Positions 8,858 through 17,409 of a stretch of 64,000 bases of DNA are shown piece by piece (positions within the stretch are counted from its first letter, which is position 1; each line of letters starts with the position of its first letter). The notes under the pieces are model-generated. The model was not told the origin of the DNA. It made no database searches and saw nothing but the letters and a program-made list of their open reading frames with translations. The stretch comes from Sulfurospirillum sp. 1612. Its GTDB lineage: Bacteria > Campylobacterota > Campylobacteria > Campylobacterales > Sulfurospirillaceae. The stretch covers positions 1,798,001 to 1,862,000 of the forward strand of contig NZ_CP140614.1 in assembly GCF_036556685.1 (NCBI RefSeq). Direction: 5' to 3'. Both the position numbers and the translations under genes were made by a program.

Positions 8858-9946
8858 TCAATCTCCAATTATATCTATTATTTTATTTGATGTTATATTT
8901 TTCAAGCAGCTTAAATGCTCACAAGTTTCTTTGTAACATAAATTACACTCAATATTATTATCTCTTAAAACTATTCCTAAGTCCTTTGGTGGATACCACT
9001 TACCTCTAAAACCTCTAGCACTAAAAATACCTATTACTTTTGTTCCTACAGCATAAGATAGATGCATTGGACCTGTGTCATTTGATATTGTAAATTCTAC
9101 CCTTTTTAAAAACTCAGCACTCTCAAGAGGAGTTAACTTGCCACATAAATTAACTACTCTTTCTTTTAGTAGTTCTACTAAAATATTATCTTCATTCCCA
9201 CCAATTATTACAGGAATATAGTTAGTATTTGTATTTATATACTTAATAACTTCATTAAAATATTCTATTGGCCATCTAGTTGTTATTCTTTTAGAACCAA
9301 CCACAATTGCTATAATTTTTTTGTCTTTTAAATCTTTTTCGTCTATTAACAAATCTATTTTTTCTATCTCATTTTTTGTGATATTTAGTATAAACTCTCT
9401 ATCAATGCTTATTTTGTATTTTTTTATCAAATTCAAATATCTTTCTAATTCAGAACCTACTAAATTATATTTATCTTGAAATTTTCGCAAAAAAGAAAGT
9501 TCTGAGATTTCCCAACCTATTGCTTTATTGATACCCAGATATCTAAATACTATCATATTTCTTACAGTCCTAAAAAGACTTGAAGGTTGAGTCAAGTCTA
9601 TAACTAAATCAAATTTCTTATCTTGTAAAAGGCGTACAAATTCTTTTTTACTCTTTCCTGTGTAATTTATAAATTCTTCTACATACGACTTATCTATCAA
9701 GTTTTCTATTGAAACAGGACTTTTACCGCTATTTGTCAAAATTGTGATTTTGATATTAGGATATTGTTTTTTTATAGAAGCTATTGTAGGAAGAGTAATA
9801 ATATTATCTCCCATAGAGCCAACTTTAAAAAATAAGATATTTTCTATATTATTAAAATCAATAACTTTCTTATATCCCAATAGAACATAAAATATATTTA
9901 TCACTTTATTTAGTATTTTTTTTAAAGTATTTAAAAAAAATTTCAT
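8858..9946 (-). CDS. Family 9 glycosyltransferase (heptosyltransferase-like)
   Basis: 362 aa. An N-terminal amphipathic stretch precedes the Rossmann start NILFFKVGSMGDNIITLPT, and the C-terminal half has VIGGNED and ISNDTGPMHLSYAVGTKVIGIF, the donor-site signature of ADP-heptose:LPS heptosyltransferases. The C-terminal tail is cysteine-rich (NIECNLCYKETCEHLSC). It follows gmhA directly (stop then ATG), which supports heptose as donor. Whether it works on LPS core or on this cluster's polysaccharide is open. Confidence 0.85.
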   Translation of the reverse strand: MKFFLNTLKKILNKVINIFYVLLGYKKVIDFNNIENILFFKVGSMGDNIITLPTIASIKKQYPNIKITILTNSGKSPVSIENLIDKSYVEEFINYTGKSKKEFVRLLQDKKFDLVIDLTQPSSLFRTVRNMIVFRYLGINKAIGWEISELSFLRKFQDKYNLVGSELERYLNLIKKYKISIDREFILNITKNEIEKIDLLIDEKDLKDKKIIAIVVGSKRITTRWPIEYFNEVIKYINTNTNYIPVIIGGNEDNILVELLKERVVNLCGKLTPLESAEFLKRVEFTISNDTGPMHLSYAVGTKVIGIFSARGFRGKWYPPKDLGIVLRDNNIECNLCYKETCEHLSCLKNITSNKIIDIIGD

Positions 9947-10514
9947 TTAAGACAACTCATTATCAATTATTTGACAGATTATATGACCAAATCGTATATG
10001 TATCTCTTGGATTCTGGGTGTATCATCTGATGGTACTACTAAGTTTATGTCAAAATACTCATTCATATCTCCGCCATCACGACCTGATAAGCCTATAATT
10101 TTACATCCAAGTTTTTGTCCTGTTCTAAAAGTATTTATTACATTTTCTGAATTTTCTGAAGTTGATATTTTAATTAAAACATCTCCTTTATTTGCCAATG
10201 ATTCTACTTGTTTATCAAATACTCTATCATAACCGTAGTCATTTCCAATAGCTGTAAGAGCAGAAGTATCAGTTGTAAGTGCAATACCAGGTAATCCTCT
10301 TCCTTCAGTTTTATAACGTTCTGTTAATTCTGCAGCTATATGTTGAGCATCAGCAGCACTTCCCCCATTTCCAAAAAGAAGAATTTTATTTCCTTTTTTT
10401 AAAGCTTCAACCGCAATTAATGAAACTTTTTCAAGTGGTTTCTGCATAGTCTCAATTACTTTTTTGTATCATTTCTATATGACCTAAAAACTCTTTTTCA
10501 ATTACATTCTTCAC
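9947..10514 (-). CDS. gmhA: Phosphoheptose isomerase GmhA, frameshifted near its 5' end
   Basis: SIS-domain isomerase converting sedoheptulose 7-phosphate to D-glycero-D-manno-heptose 7-phosphate. [45 protein letters not shown] and PRIQEIHI are all GmhA signatures. The undisturbed frame starts only at ATG 10447 (166 aa, about 20 residues short). Upstream, a GTG at 10514 with AAGGA 8 nt before it opens a frame encoding [17 protein letters not shown], the expected first helix, which hits a stop after an A6 run (10460-10465). Removing one A would join it to [14 protein letters not shown]. So the gene is intact except for a one-base shift: mutation, slippage switch or sequencing error. Confidence 0.85.
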
Positions 10515-10587
10515 TATAATTTTCCTTTTGTATTTTTTCAATAGTTTGAGTAGTACTTTTACCATCTACAAACTGAACTAGTTTAAG
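10498..10587 (-). pseudogene. 3' stub of an hldE/rfaE-like heptose kinase/adenylyltransferase gene
   Basis: About 29 codons reading LKLVQFVDGKSTTQTIEKIQ and ending at a TGA that overlaps the gmhA GTG start region by 17 nt. The FVDG-STT-IIEKI pattern is, from memory, the extreme C-terminus of HldE/RfaE nucleotidyltransferases. In many Campylobacterota hldE lies directly before gmhA, so position and overlap fit as well. The frame is closed by stops just upstream, so the rest of the gene has been lost. A functional hldE must lie elsewhere if heptose is made. Confidence 0.55.
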
Positions 10588-10634
10588 CTAAAGTTACATA
10601 TCTGAGGAGTATCTCTCCGACATATAAGCCTTAG

Positions 10635-10801
10635 TCATACCTCTTTGATGTTGTAAGGATTAGTTCCTCTATACTGCCATTTTGAAGGGGTCACATTTTG
10701 TGACACCATAAGCTCAAGTTCTTCATCCAAAATTTTATAAACATAATTTTTTAGAAATTTATAAGTTTATTCTCTAATGTTTCAAATTTAACTATACTCA
10801 T
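10635..10801 (-). pseudogene. Remnant of an ORF6N-domain (phage/mobile-element type) gene
   Basis: Starting from ATG 10801 the sequence reads MSIVKFETLENKLINF then a stop. In a shifted frame it continues KILDEELELMVSQNVTPSKW and on to YRGTNPYNI before another stop. The segment EELELMVSQNV-PSK is one I know from ORF6N DNA-binding domain proteins (KilA-N-like, common on phages and islands), where it is followed by a G-x-x-PY-F-TE segment. The N-terminal and middle pieces are present but the intervening part and the C-terminus are missing. It is a decayed copy and cannot be functional. Confidence 0.55.
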
Positions 10802-10808
10802 AAATCAC

Positions 10809-12008
10809 CTAACTATCGCAATTAAATATATCACGAGAATAGACTTTTTCTTTTACATCATCGAGCATGTTTTCAAGTCTATTGGCTACTATGACATCAC
10901 TTATATTTTTAAACTCATCTATATCTTTTATGACTTTAGAGTTAAAGAACTCATTTTCTTGCATCACAGGTTCATAGATGACTACTTCTACACCCTTTGC
11001 TTTTATGCGTTTCATGATGCCTTGGATAGCAGAACTTCTGAAGTTGTCACTACCTGATTTCATCACGAGTCTGTAGATGCCTACAGTTTTTTTAGAAGTA
11101 TGTGGATTTGTAAGTGAGTTATTGAGTTGTTTAATAATACTATCTGCTATAAAATCTTTTCTTGTAGAGTTAGCACTGACTATTGCCTCTATCAAGTTAC
11201 TTGGTACATCCTTGTAGTTTGCTAGAAGTTGTTTCGTGTCTTTTGGCAAGCAGTAGCCACCATACCCAAAGCTTGGGTTATTGTAATGTGTCCCGATGCG
11301 GGGGTCAAGTCCTACACCTTCTATGATCTGTCTCGTATCAAGTCCATGTGCTTCTGCATACGAGTCAAGTTCGTTGAAGTAGGCTACTCTCATAGCAAGA
11401 TAAGTGTTGGCAAAGAGTTTTATCGCTTCTGCTTCTGTCGAGTCTGTAAAGAGAATATCTATGTTCTCTTTTTTTGCACCCTCTGCCAAAAGATTTGCAA
11501 ATGTTGTCGCTCTTTGGCTCTTCTCACCGACTATGATTCTTGATGGGTAGAGGTTATCAAAAAGAGCTTTTCCCTCGCGTAAAAACTCAGGAGAGAAGAT
11601 GATGTTTGTAGTGTGAAACTGCTCACGCAACATTTTAGTGTAGCCCACGGGTATGGTAGACTTTATGACCATAGTAGCGTTTGGATTTATGCTAAGAACA
11701 TCAGCTATGACATACTCTATAGACTTCGTGTTGAAGTAGTTTGTCTCAGGATCATAGTCTGTCGGTGTCGCTATGATGACATACTCTGCATCTATGTAAG
11801 CCTCTTCTTTATCAAGTGTCGCTGTGAAGTTTAAATCATCACGAAGCAGATACTCTTCTATCTCTTTATCTTCAATGGGAGATTTTTTAGCTTGAAGCAT
11901 CGCTACTTTTTCAGGGATGATGTCAAGTGCTACCACTTCGTTGTGTTGTGAGAGTAAGATTCCATTAGAGAGTCCTACGTATCCTGTCCCAGCTATTGCT
12001 ATCTTCAT
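10809..12008 (-). CDS. ugd: UDP-glucose 6-dehydrogenase
   Basis: 399 aa. N-terminal NAD-binding [13 protein letters not shown], central KSTIPVGYT and [20 protein letters not shown], and the [12 protein letters not shown] active-site segment with the catalytic Cys are all textbook UDP-glucose/GDP-mannose dehydrogenase motifs. It oxidises UDP-glucose to UDP-glucuronate for capsule or O-antigen. Its ATG overlaps the stop of the rfbB-like remnant by 4 nt (ATGA), so it once formed part of a longer sugar-nucleotide operon and may still be transcribed from galE. Confidence 0.93.
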   Translation of the reverse strand: MKIAIAGTGYVGLSNGILLSQHNEVVALDIIPEKVAMLQAKKSPIEDKEIEEYLLRDDLNFTATLDKEEAYIDAEYVIIATPTDYDPETNYFNTKSIEYVIADVLSINPNATMVIKSTIPVGYTKMLREQFHTTNIIFSPEFLREGKALFDNLYPSRIIVGEKSQRATTFANLLAEGAKKENIDILFTDSTEAEAIKLFANTYLAMRVAYFNELDSYAEAHGLDTRQIIEGVGLDPRIGTHYNNPSFGYGGYCLPKDTKQLLANYKDVPSNLIEAIVSANSTRKDFIADSIIKQLNNSLTNPHTSKKTVGIYRLVMKSGSDNFRSSAIQGIMKRIKAKGVEVVIYEPVMQENEFFNSKVIKDIDEFKNISDVIVANRLENMLDDVKEKVYSRDIFNCDS

Positions 12009-12148
12009 TCATTATTGCCTTGATTATACTTCCCCAAATACCACTCCACCGTCTTTACGATACCCGTATCAAAGGTCTCATAATAGCTTCGCACAATCAT
12101 ATCGCTACTGGCTTTGCTCGCCTCATCAAATGACGCGACACCATTGAG
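12005..12148 (-). pseudogene. 3' stub of an rfbB-like dTDP-glucose 4,6-dehydratase gene
   Basis: In the frame +1 to the truncated rfbA, the sequence reads [19 protein letters not shown] and then YYETFDTGIVKTVEWYLGKY before TGA at 12005-12007. The ETF-(D/E)-(T/S)-G-I-KTVEWYL segment is the characteristic C-terminal tail of RfbB. The stop overlaps the ugd start by 4 nt, as expected for a true gene end. The boundary with rfbA at about 12147 is a deletion junction. The first ~15 residues are not recognisable. Confidence 0.5.
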
Positions 12149-12405
12149 GGTTGTACGATATACGAAAATGCCATACCCAAATCACTACCATCACCTAAGA
12201 GATCTCGAAATCGCGGCAAATCTTTTTCGGTAGAGATAATCAAAATCTCTCTCATTCCCGCCAACATCAAGATAGAAAGCGGATAATAAATCATCGGTTT
12301 ATCATAAATAGGTACCAATTGCTTGCTCACCCCTTTGGTGATAGGATAGAGCCTCGTACCGCTCCCTCCCGCTAAGATGATGCCTTTCACAGCTTCTTTT
12401 CCCAC
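12097..12405 (-). pseudogene. rfbA: Truncated glucose-1-phosphate thymidylyltransferase
   Basis: The reading frame gives the RfbA N-terminus: [34 protein letters not shown] and FSYIVQPS at about residues 80-87. Homology then stops abruptly and the frame runs 15 unrelated codons to a stop. Full RfbA is about 290 aa, so two thirds are missing, including the rest of the sugar-binding domain. The start overlaps the end of galE by 19 nt. It cannot be active; it is the 5' half of a deletion scar joined to an rfbB-like tail. Confidence 0.75.
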
Positions 12406-13415
12406 TCATACGCACTGTGGCAGATGAGTGCGAGGTCCTTGTATTTTGGAATCCATTGCATTTTGGATTTTATCTTAGTGTTATCAGAGATGAGTGCCGC
12501 AGGATCACCAGCACGTCTTGGGGCATGTTCCACTGGAAAATCCGTCTCTGTGACCTCTTTCATCGCTTCGATGACTTGTCTCACGCTAAAACCTTGTCCA
12601 TAGCCCACATTGAAGATATCACTAGGATTTTCATCTAGATAATGTATCGCTTTGATATGTGCATCGGCGAGGTCATCCACATGGATATAATCCCGCACAC
12701 CCGTACCATCAATCGTATAAAAATCATCGCCAAATATCGCCATCTTTTCGCGTTTGCCCACCGCACATTCACTCGCTATTTTGATAAGATGGGTAGCATT
12801 GGGAAAGCTTTGACCGATACGGGGGTTGAGCTGTGTGTGTGCACTATCATCATAGTAGATATCTGCCCCTGCGACATTGAAATAGCGAAAAATCACATAT
12901 TTAAAATCAGCATTAGCCTTGGCGGCATCTTGGATCACTTGCTCACTCATGAGCTTGCTCATCCCATAAGGATTAATCGGTTTGGTAGGAAAATTTTCAT
13001 CGATACCATTAATCGGCAAGCTATCAGGCTCGCCATAAGTCGCCGCTGTTGAGCTAAAGACAAACTTACCCACGCCATTTTCTAAGGCGCATTTGATGAG
13101 ATTGGTGGTATTGACTGTGTTATTCATATAATATTTCAGTGGATTTTCGACCGATTCGGGGACGACGATACTCGCCGCAAAGTGGATAATCGTATCGATT
13201 TGGTGTTTTTGGAGTACCTCTGGGATTTTATCAAACGCTTTTAGATCCAGTTTTACAAACTCAAAATCCCGTATTGTTTTGAGCGTTTCTAGTGTTTTAG
13301 GACTTCCCGTACTGAGATTATCCAGTATGGTGATCGTATGATCTGTCGTTTCAAGCAACTGTTTTGCAACATGACTTCCAATGTATCCAGCTCCGCCGGT
13401 GATGAGTATATTCAC
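12387..13415 (-). CDS. galE: UDP-glucose 4-epimerase
   Basis: 342 aa from the GTG at 13415, preferred over an upstream ATG at 13436 because AAAGGAG sits 5 nt before the GTG and the protein then begins [15 protein letters not shown]. Rossmann [19 protein letters not shown] with the catalytic Ser/Thr, and [11 protein letters not shown] (YxxxK-type Y with K) identify Gal[15 protein letters not shown] and RRAGDPA confirm it. It interconverts UDP-Glc and UDP-Gal for surface sugars. It is the first gene of the minus-strand run that continues through ugd, so its upstream region (13416-13533) is the likely promoter zone. Confidence 0.93.
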   Translation of the reverse strand: MNILITGGAGYIGSHVAKQLLETTDHTITILDNLSTGSPKTLETLKTIRDFEFVKLDLKAFDKIPEVLQKHQIDTIIHFAASIVVPESVENPLKYYMNNTVNTTNLIKCALENGVGKFVFSSTAATYGEPDSLPINGIDENFPTKPINPYGMSKLMSEQVIQDAAKANADFKYVIFRYFNVAGADIYYDDSAHTQLNPRIGQSFPNATHLIKIASECAVGKREKMAIFGDDFYTIDGTGVRDYIHVDDLADAHIKAIHYLDENPSDIFNVGYGQGFSVRQVIEAMKEVTETDFPVEHAPRRAGDPAALISDNTKIKSKMQWIPKYKDLALICHSAYEWEKKL

Positions 13416-13533
13416 GACTGCTCCTTTGTCATTCAAAGATTGAATCTTATCACTACTTCACTTAAATAAATGTAAATGAAATGTAAACAAAATATACTTT
13501 TGTGTGATAAAAAAGAGCCTATTATAGCTATTT

Positions 13534-14487
13534 TTAATAATTCTCTATCAGACTTTTCGTCACTTCATCCAAGATAACAAAGGAGTACTTGCCTGAGATA
13601 TTTTGCTTATCAAGTATCGGATTGATTTCTGCACTCTCCCAACAGCAAACTTTTGGGTTTTTTATCAATTCCATATTTAACTGCAAGGCTTGCTCAAAGC
13701 TGATACCCCCATCTGATGGAGTGCCCGTACCGGGGATATAAAGCGGGTCGATACTATCAACATCAAAAGAGACATAGATATGATCACAATGCGCTAAATC
13801 TTCAAAAATATTCTCGACGACTTTTTTGACGCCTTCATAAGTGATTTTGGAAGTGGAGTAGTTTTTGATGCCGTATTGTTCCAAGAGATGTGCCTCTGCG
13901 GGCTCATAATCTCGAAGGGCACAAAAGACGATATCTCGTGGGTCTATCGCCCGCGTTCCCGCCAAGGATTTCAACGCATCCCAATGTGCACGCTCCGCAA
14001 CACTTGGCGTTTGGATGGCGACTTCTTGATTGTCCAAATCCGTCGCAATCGCCAAAGGCATCCCGTGCATATTGCCAGAGGGTGAGGTAAAAGGCGTGTG
14101 AAAGTCCGCATGCGCATCGATATAGACCACCCCAATCCTATCATGAGGATAGGCCATCTTCAAGCCCAACATCGTCCCCGCACAAGTAGAGTGATCTCCT
14201 GCCATCACGATAGGAAACAGCGCCTGCTCTTTGGTTTTTTTGACCTCTTCTGCGACACGCTCAATCACAAGAGCGACTTTATCGATGTACTTTGCGCACG
14301 TATGTGGCGTGCCATCATAGACCGCGCGATTTTCATCTTGGATGACAACAGAAGGGAAATCCTCAAAATACTTGGAGCCATCATGAAGACTGGAGAGTTT
14401 CAGTGCATTGATTCCCATACTCGCACCGCTTTTTGCTCCGGCTAAATCTGAAGGCACTTCGATGAGTTTGATTTTGGCTTTTGACAT
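13534..14487 (-). CDS. rocF: Arginase/agmatinase-family ureohydrolase, probably arginase
   Basis: 317 aa from the ATG at 14487, one base past the ocd stop. The Mn-binding motifs GDHSTCAG, IDAHADFH and SFDVDSIDP are all present, with a C-terminal GGISFEQA segment. Arginase hydrolyses arginine to ornithine and urea; the adjoining ornithine cyclodeaminase uses that product, which favours arginase over agmatinase. A further 13 in-frame codons upstream lie inside ocd and are probably not translated. Cytosolic. Urease or urea export genes are not in the window. Confidence 0.85.
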   Translation of the reverse strand: MSKAKIKLIEVPSDLAGAKSGASMGINALKLSSLHDGSKYFEDFPSVVIQDENRAVYDGTPHTCAKYIDKVALVIERVAEEVKKTKEQALFPIVMAGDHSTCAGTMLGLKMAYPHDRIGVVYIDAHADFHTPFTSPSGNMHGMPLAIATDLDNQEVAIQTPSVAERAHWDALKSLAGTRAIDPRDIVFCALRDYEPAEAHLLEQYGIKNYSTSKITYEGVKKVVENIFEDLAHCDHIYVSFDVDSIDPLYIPGTGTPSDGGISFEQALQLNMELIKNPKVCCWESAEINPILDKQNISGKYSFVILDEVTKSLIENY

Positions 14488-14488
14488 C

Positions 14489-15499
14489 TTATTTGGTAAA
14501 CGATTCAAATAGATTTTTAGGATCACGCATCACGGGAATCATATCCATCTTCTTGCCGATATTATACTCTTTGGCCAGTTTATAGACCAACTTCAACACC
14601 GAAAAATCCTCAATAGCAAATCCCACCGAATCAAAAAGCGTCACTTCAGTGGCATCTTTTCTGCCGTCTCTCTCGCCTTTGATGACTTCATGCAATGCAG
14701 TAGTCGGAAAATCATCAGGCATTTGTTGGATTTCCCCTTCGATTTTTGTCTGTGGAAGGTACTCGATAAACACAGAGGCATGGTTCAAGACTTCTTTATC
14801 CATCTCAGTTTTACCCGGACAATCACCACCGACTCCATTGATAAACATCCCCTTTTCTATCATATCTTGGGTGAGGATGGTCTGGTTTTTCTTATCCGCC
14901 GTAATCGTCGTGACGATATCCGCACCCTTTAGGGCTTCTTTGGCATCATGACATCGTGTGAGTTTGAAACCAAAAGAGGCAATGTTTTTTTCAAACTTAT
15001 CCATCGCTTTGGGGTCAATATCAAAATAGCGTATCTCTTGTATATCAAATTGTGTCTTAAAGGCTAACGATTGGAACTCACTCTGAGCACCGGTACCTAT
15101 CAAGCACAAGACTTTTGAGTCTTTTCTGGCTAGATATTTACCTGCCATCGCAGAAGTGGCTCCCGTACGCAGTGCGGTGAGGAGTGTCATCTCTGAAATC
15201 ATCACAGGCTCTCCCGTATCGATGGTAGAGAGTTGTCCGGTTGCCATGACGGTAGTCTTGTTAAAGGTTGGATTTTGTGGATGTCCGGTGACATATTTAT
15301 AACCATAATACTCTTCATCACTCGTGGGCATCAATTCCAATACCCCATAAGAAAAATGCGTCGCAATGCGTGGCATCTTGTCGAAATGGTCCCAATTTTT
15401 ATAATCATGTTCCAAAGTAGTGATGAGTTTAAGAAAAAAATCTTGAAACCCGACTTTATCTAAAATCGCTCTAATATCATAAACATCTAAAACAAGCAT
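14489..15499 (-). CDS. ocd: Ornithine cyclodeaminase
   Basis: 336 aa of the OCD/mu-crystallin family. The Rossmann segment LCLIGTGAQSEFQSLAF is followed by ALKGADIVTTITADK and the INGVGGDCPGKTE motif, which holds the catalytic Asp of bacterial ornithine cyclodeaminases. The enzyme turns ornithine into proline plus ammonia with bound NAD. It is coupled to the arginase gene (stop, one base, start), so together they form an arginine-to-proline route. Substrate call rests on motif plus context. Confidence 0.85.
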   Translation of the reverse strand: MLVLDVYDIRAILDKVGFQDFFLKLITTLEHDYKNWDHFDKMPRIATHFSYGVLELMPTSDEEYYGYKYVTGHPQNPTFNKTTVMATGQLSTIDTGEPVMISEMTLLTALRTGATSAMAGKYLARKDSKVLCLIGTGAQSEFQSLAFKTQFDIQEIRYFDIDPKAMDKFEKNIASFGFKLTRCHDAKEALKGADIVTTITADKKNQTILTQDMIEKGMFINGVGGDCPGKTEMDKEVLNHASVFIEYLPQTKIEGEIQQMPDDFPTTALHEVIKGERDGRKDATEVTLFDSVGFAIEDFSVLKLVYKLAKEYNIGKKMDMIPVMRDPKNLFESFTK

Positions 15500-15547
15500 A
15501 TCTTTCCTTTTTGTTCGCTTTTAAGCTATGGTTTTAAGTTCGAGGAG

Positions 15548-15566
15548 AAGGAGCGTATGGCTCCTT
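15548..15566 (-). terminator. Hairpin at end of phosphoribosyltransferase gene
   Basis: A 7-bp inverted repeat AAGGAGC/GCTCCTT with a 5-nt loop lies directly after the phosphoribosyltransferase stop codon. On the minus strand it is not followed by a clear T run, so termination there is uncertain; on the plus strand four Ts follow. Confidence 0.35.
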
Positions 15567-16016
15567 TTATTTGTAATTGTCGATCGAGAAATCCCAAAAA
15601 AATTCAATCCACTCTGTCGCCTCACGCGCCGTGAAATCTGGTCGCATCAGTGCTTTTTCTTTATAAAATACTGAGGCGACTTTGATAGTGACATCAGGAA
15701 AGCGTTGGTTGAGTACTTTGATGACTTCCACCATCGTCTCCCCACTATCGATGATGTCATCGACGATAACGACACGCTTTGTTTTTGAGAGATCAGGGAT
15801 ATTAAAAATCTCAAAAGTATCGAGTTTGCGTGTCTCTTCATAGTGTATCGAGTTAATCGAGTACAAATCTCGCATCTCTAATGCTTCTGCGAGAAAATGC
15901 CCCAAAGTCATCCCCCCGCGTGCGATTGCTAAAATCGCATCGGGGTCAAATGACCGGATTTCTTTAGCCAACATATTGACATCGACTTTAAATTCTTCAT
16001 AACTGTAAAACTTCAA
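15567..16016 (-). CDS. Purine phosphoribosyltransferase (Gpt/Hpt-like)
   Basis: 149 aa. AILAIARGGMTLGHFLAE matches the pyrophosphate loop, and RVVIVDDIIDSGETM is the PRPP-binding signature of type I phosphoribosyltransferases. It would convert a free base plus PRPP to the nucleotide. It lies 8 nt downstream of an NCS2 purine permease gene, so import and salvage of hypoxanthine, guanine or xanthine are paired. The exact base cannot be set from the sequence. Confidence 0.85.
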   Translation of the reverse strand: MKFYSYEEFKVDVNMLAKEIRSFDPDAILAIARGGMTLGHFLAEALEMRDLYSINSIHYEETRKLDTFEIFNIPDLSKTKRVVIVDDIIDSGETMVEVIKVLNQRFPDVTIKVASVFYKEKALMRPDFTAREATEWIEFFWDFSIDNYK

Positions 16017-16024
16017 TACCTCTC

Positions 16025-17305
16025 CTAATGCACGATAAAGACGATCAAGCTGATCAATCCCAAAAAGACAATACCGGTATTGATATCATCAAACTCTTTT
16101 TTTAATAATTTGATTAACAAATAAGCCAAAAATCCAAATGCCAAACCATTAGTAATCGAATAGGTCAATGGCATCATGATAACAATCAAAAAGGTCGCTA
16201 CCGAAATCGCAGGGTCTTTAAAATTGATATTGGCAAGTTCTGAAAACATCAAAACCCCAACCATCACCAAAACCGGATAGATAGCATTTTCAGGAATCGC
16301 TTGAAATAGTGGCATCATAAACAGTGTCAAGATGAAAAACATCCCGGTAAACACCGCAGTCAAACCCGTACGTCCGCCTTCTTCAACCCCACTGGCACTC
16401 TCTACGAAACTGGTCGTAGTAGAAACCCCGATAAGTGAGCCCACAACCGTAGCAGCGGCATCCACTTCGAGTGTTTTTTGAAGCTCTTTACTGTCATCTT
16501 TGAAAAGTCCTGCACGAAATCCAACACCTGAGAGTGTCCCAAGAGAGTCAAACATATCCGTAATCAAAAAGGTGATGATGACAGGCAATAGTGAGAGTTT
16601 CAGTGCAGACATCACATCCAAATGCATCACAATCCCTGACATGGAAGCGGGCATGGAGACAAATTCTGTCGGATACGCAGCCAAACCACTCACCCAAGCG
16701 ATCACAGAAGTCGCAAGAATCGCGAGGATAAAGGCGCCTTTGAGTTTCCAAGCATTGAAGGCAAACACAAAAACCAGTCCTAAAACGCCAAGCAAAAGAT
16801 TAGCATCATCAAAATTACCCAATCCTACCAAAACCGCAGGATTTGCCACGACAATTCCCATCTGTTTGAGCCCGATAAAAGCGATAAATGCCCCGATACC
16901 CGCACTAATAGCACGCCTTAAATCATACGGAACACTTTGCAACACCCAAACGCGAAACTTCGTAAAAGATAGCACCAAAAACAAAAGTCCTGAGAGAAAG
17001 ACGACACCCAAAGCACTTTGCCACGGTATCTTCATCCCTAGTACTAAACCAAACGTAAAATACGCATTCAATCCCATGCCCACACTCATCGCGATTGGTG
17101 TGTTTGCCCACAAACCATTAAGCACTGTCGAAAAAATCGTAATCAGTGCAGTGGCTGTGATTAATGCGCCCATTGGCATCCCTGTCTTACTCATGATAAT
17201 CGCATTGACAGGGACGATATACATCATCGTCAAAAATGTCGTAAACCCAGCCCGAAGTTCGGTTTTGACATTCGTGTTATGCGCTTCAAGTTTAAAAAAA
17301 CTCAA
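16025..17305 (-). CDS. NCS2-family purine permease (AzgA/PbuG-like)
   Basis: 426 aa from a TTG at 17305, chosen because GAAGGAG stands 5 nt upstream and the protein then starts SFFKLEAHNTNVKTELRAG, the usual AzgA N-terminus; an earlier in-frame ATG at 17350 has no good ribosome site. About 12-14 membrane segments, with VGMGLNAYFTFG and SGVEEGGRTGLTA typical of AzgA-type adenine/guanine/hypoxanthine transporters. Inner membrane symporter. It forms a pair with the downstream phosphoribosyltransferase. Confidence 0.88.
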   Translation of the reverse strand: MSFFKLEAHNTNVKTELRAGFTTFLTMMYIVPVNAIIMSKTGMPMGALITATALITIFSTVLNGLWANTPIAMSVGMGLNAYFTFGLVLGMKIPWQSALGVVFLSGLLFLVLSFTKFRVWVLQSVPYDLRRAISAGIGAFIAFIGLKQMGIVVANPAVLVGLGNFDDANLLLGVLGLVFVFAFNAWKLKGAFILAILATSVIAWVSGLAAYPTEFVSMPASMSGIVMHLDVMSALKLSLLPVIITFLITDMFDSLGTLSGVGFRAGLFKDDSKELQKTLEVDAAATVVGSLIGVSTTTSFVESASGVEEGGRTGLTAVFTGMFFILTLFMMPLFQAIPENAIYPVLVMVGVLMFSELANINFKDPAISVATFLIVIMMPLTYSITNGLAFGFLAYLLIKLLKKEFDDINTGIVFLGLISLIVFIVH

Positions 17306-17409
17306 TTGCTCTCCTTCATAGTTAATATATTTTTCACGTCTCTTTTGCAAGACTTCACATTTAGAATTTTAGCTAAATCTTTCGTCGTTATTTCAAATTT
17401 TGTGCTTAT

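Noticed and set aside
16500-17321. 273-codon open frame on the plus strand
   Set aside because: It lies fully antisense to the purine permease, whose motifs and membrane helices are clear; the antisense product is low-complexity and has no family features.
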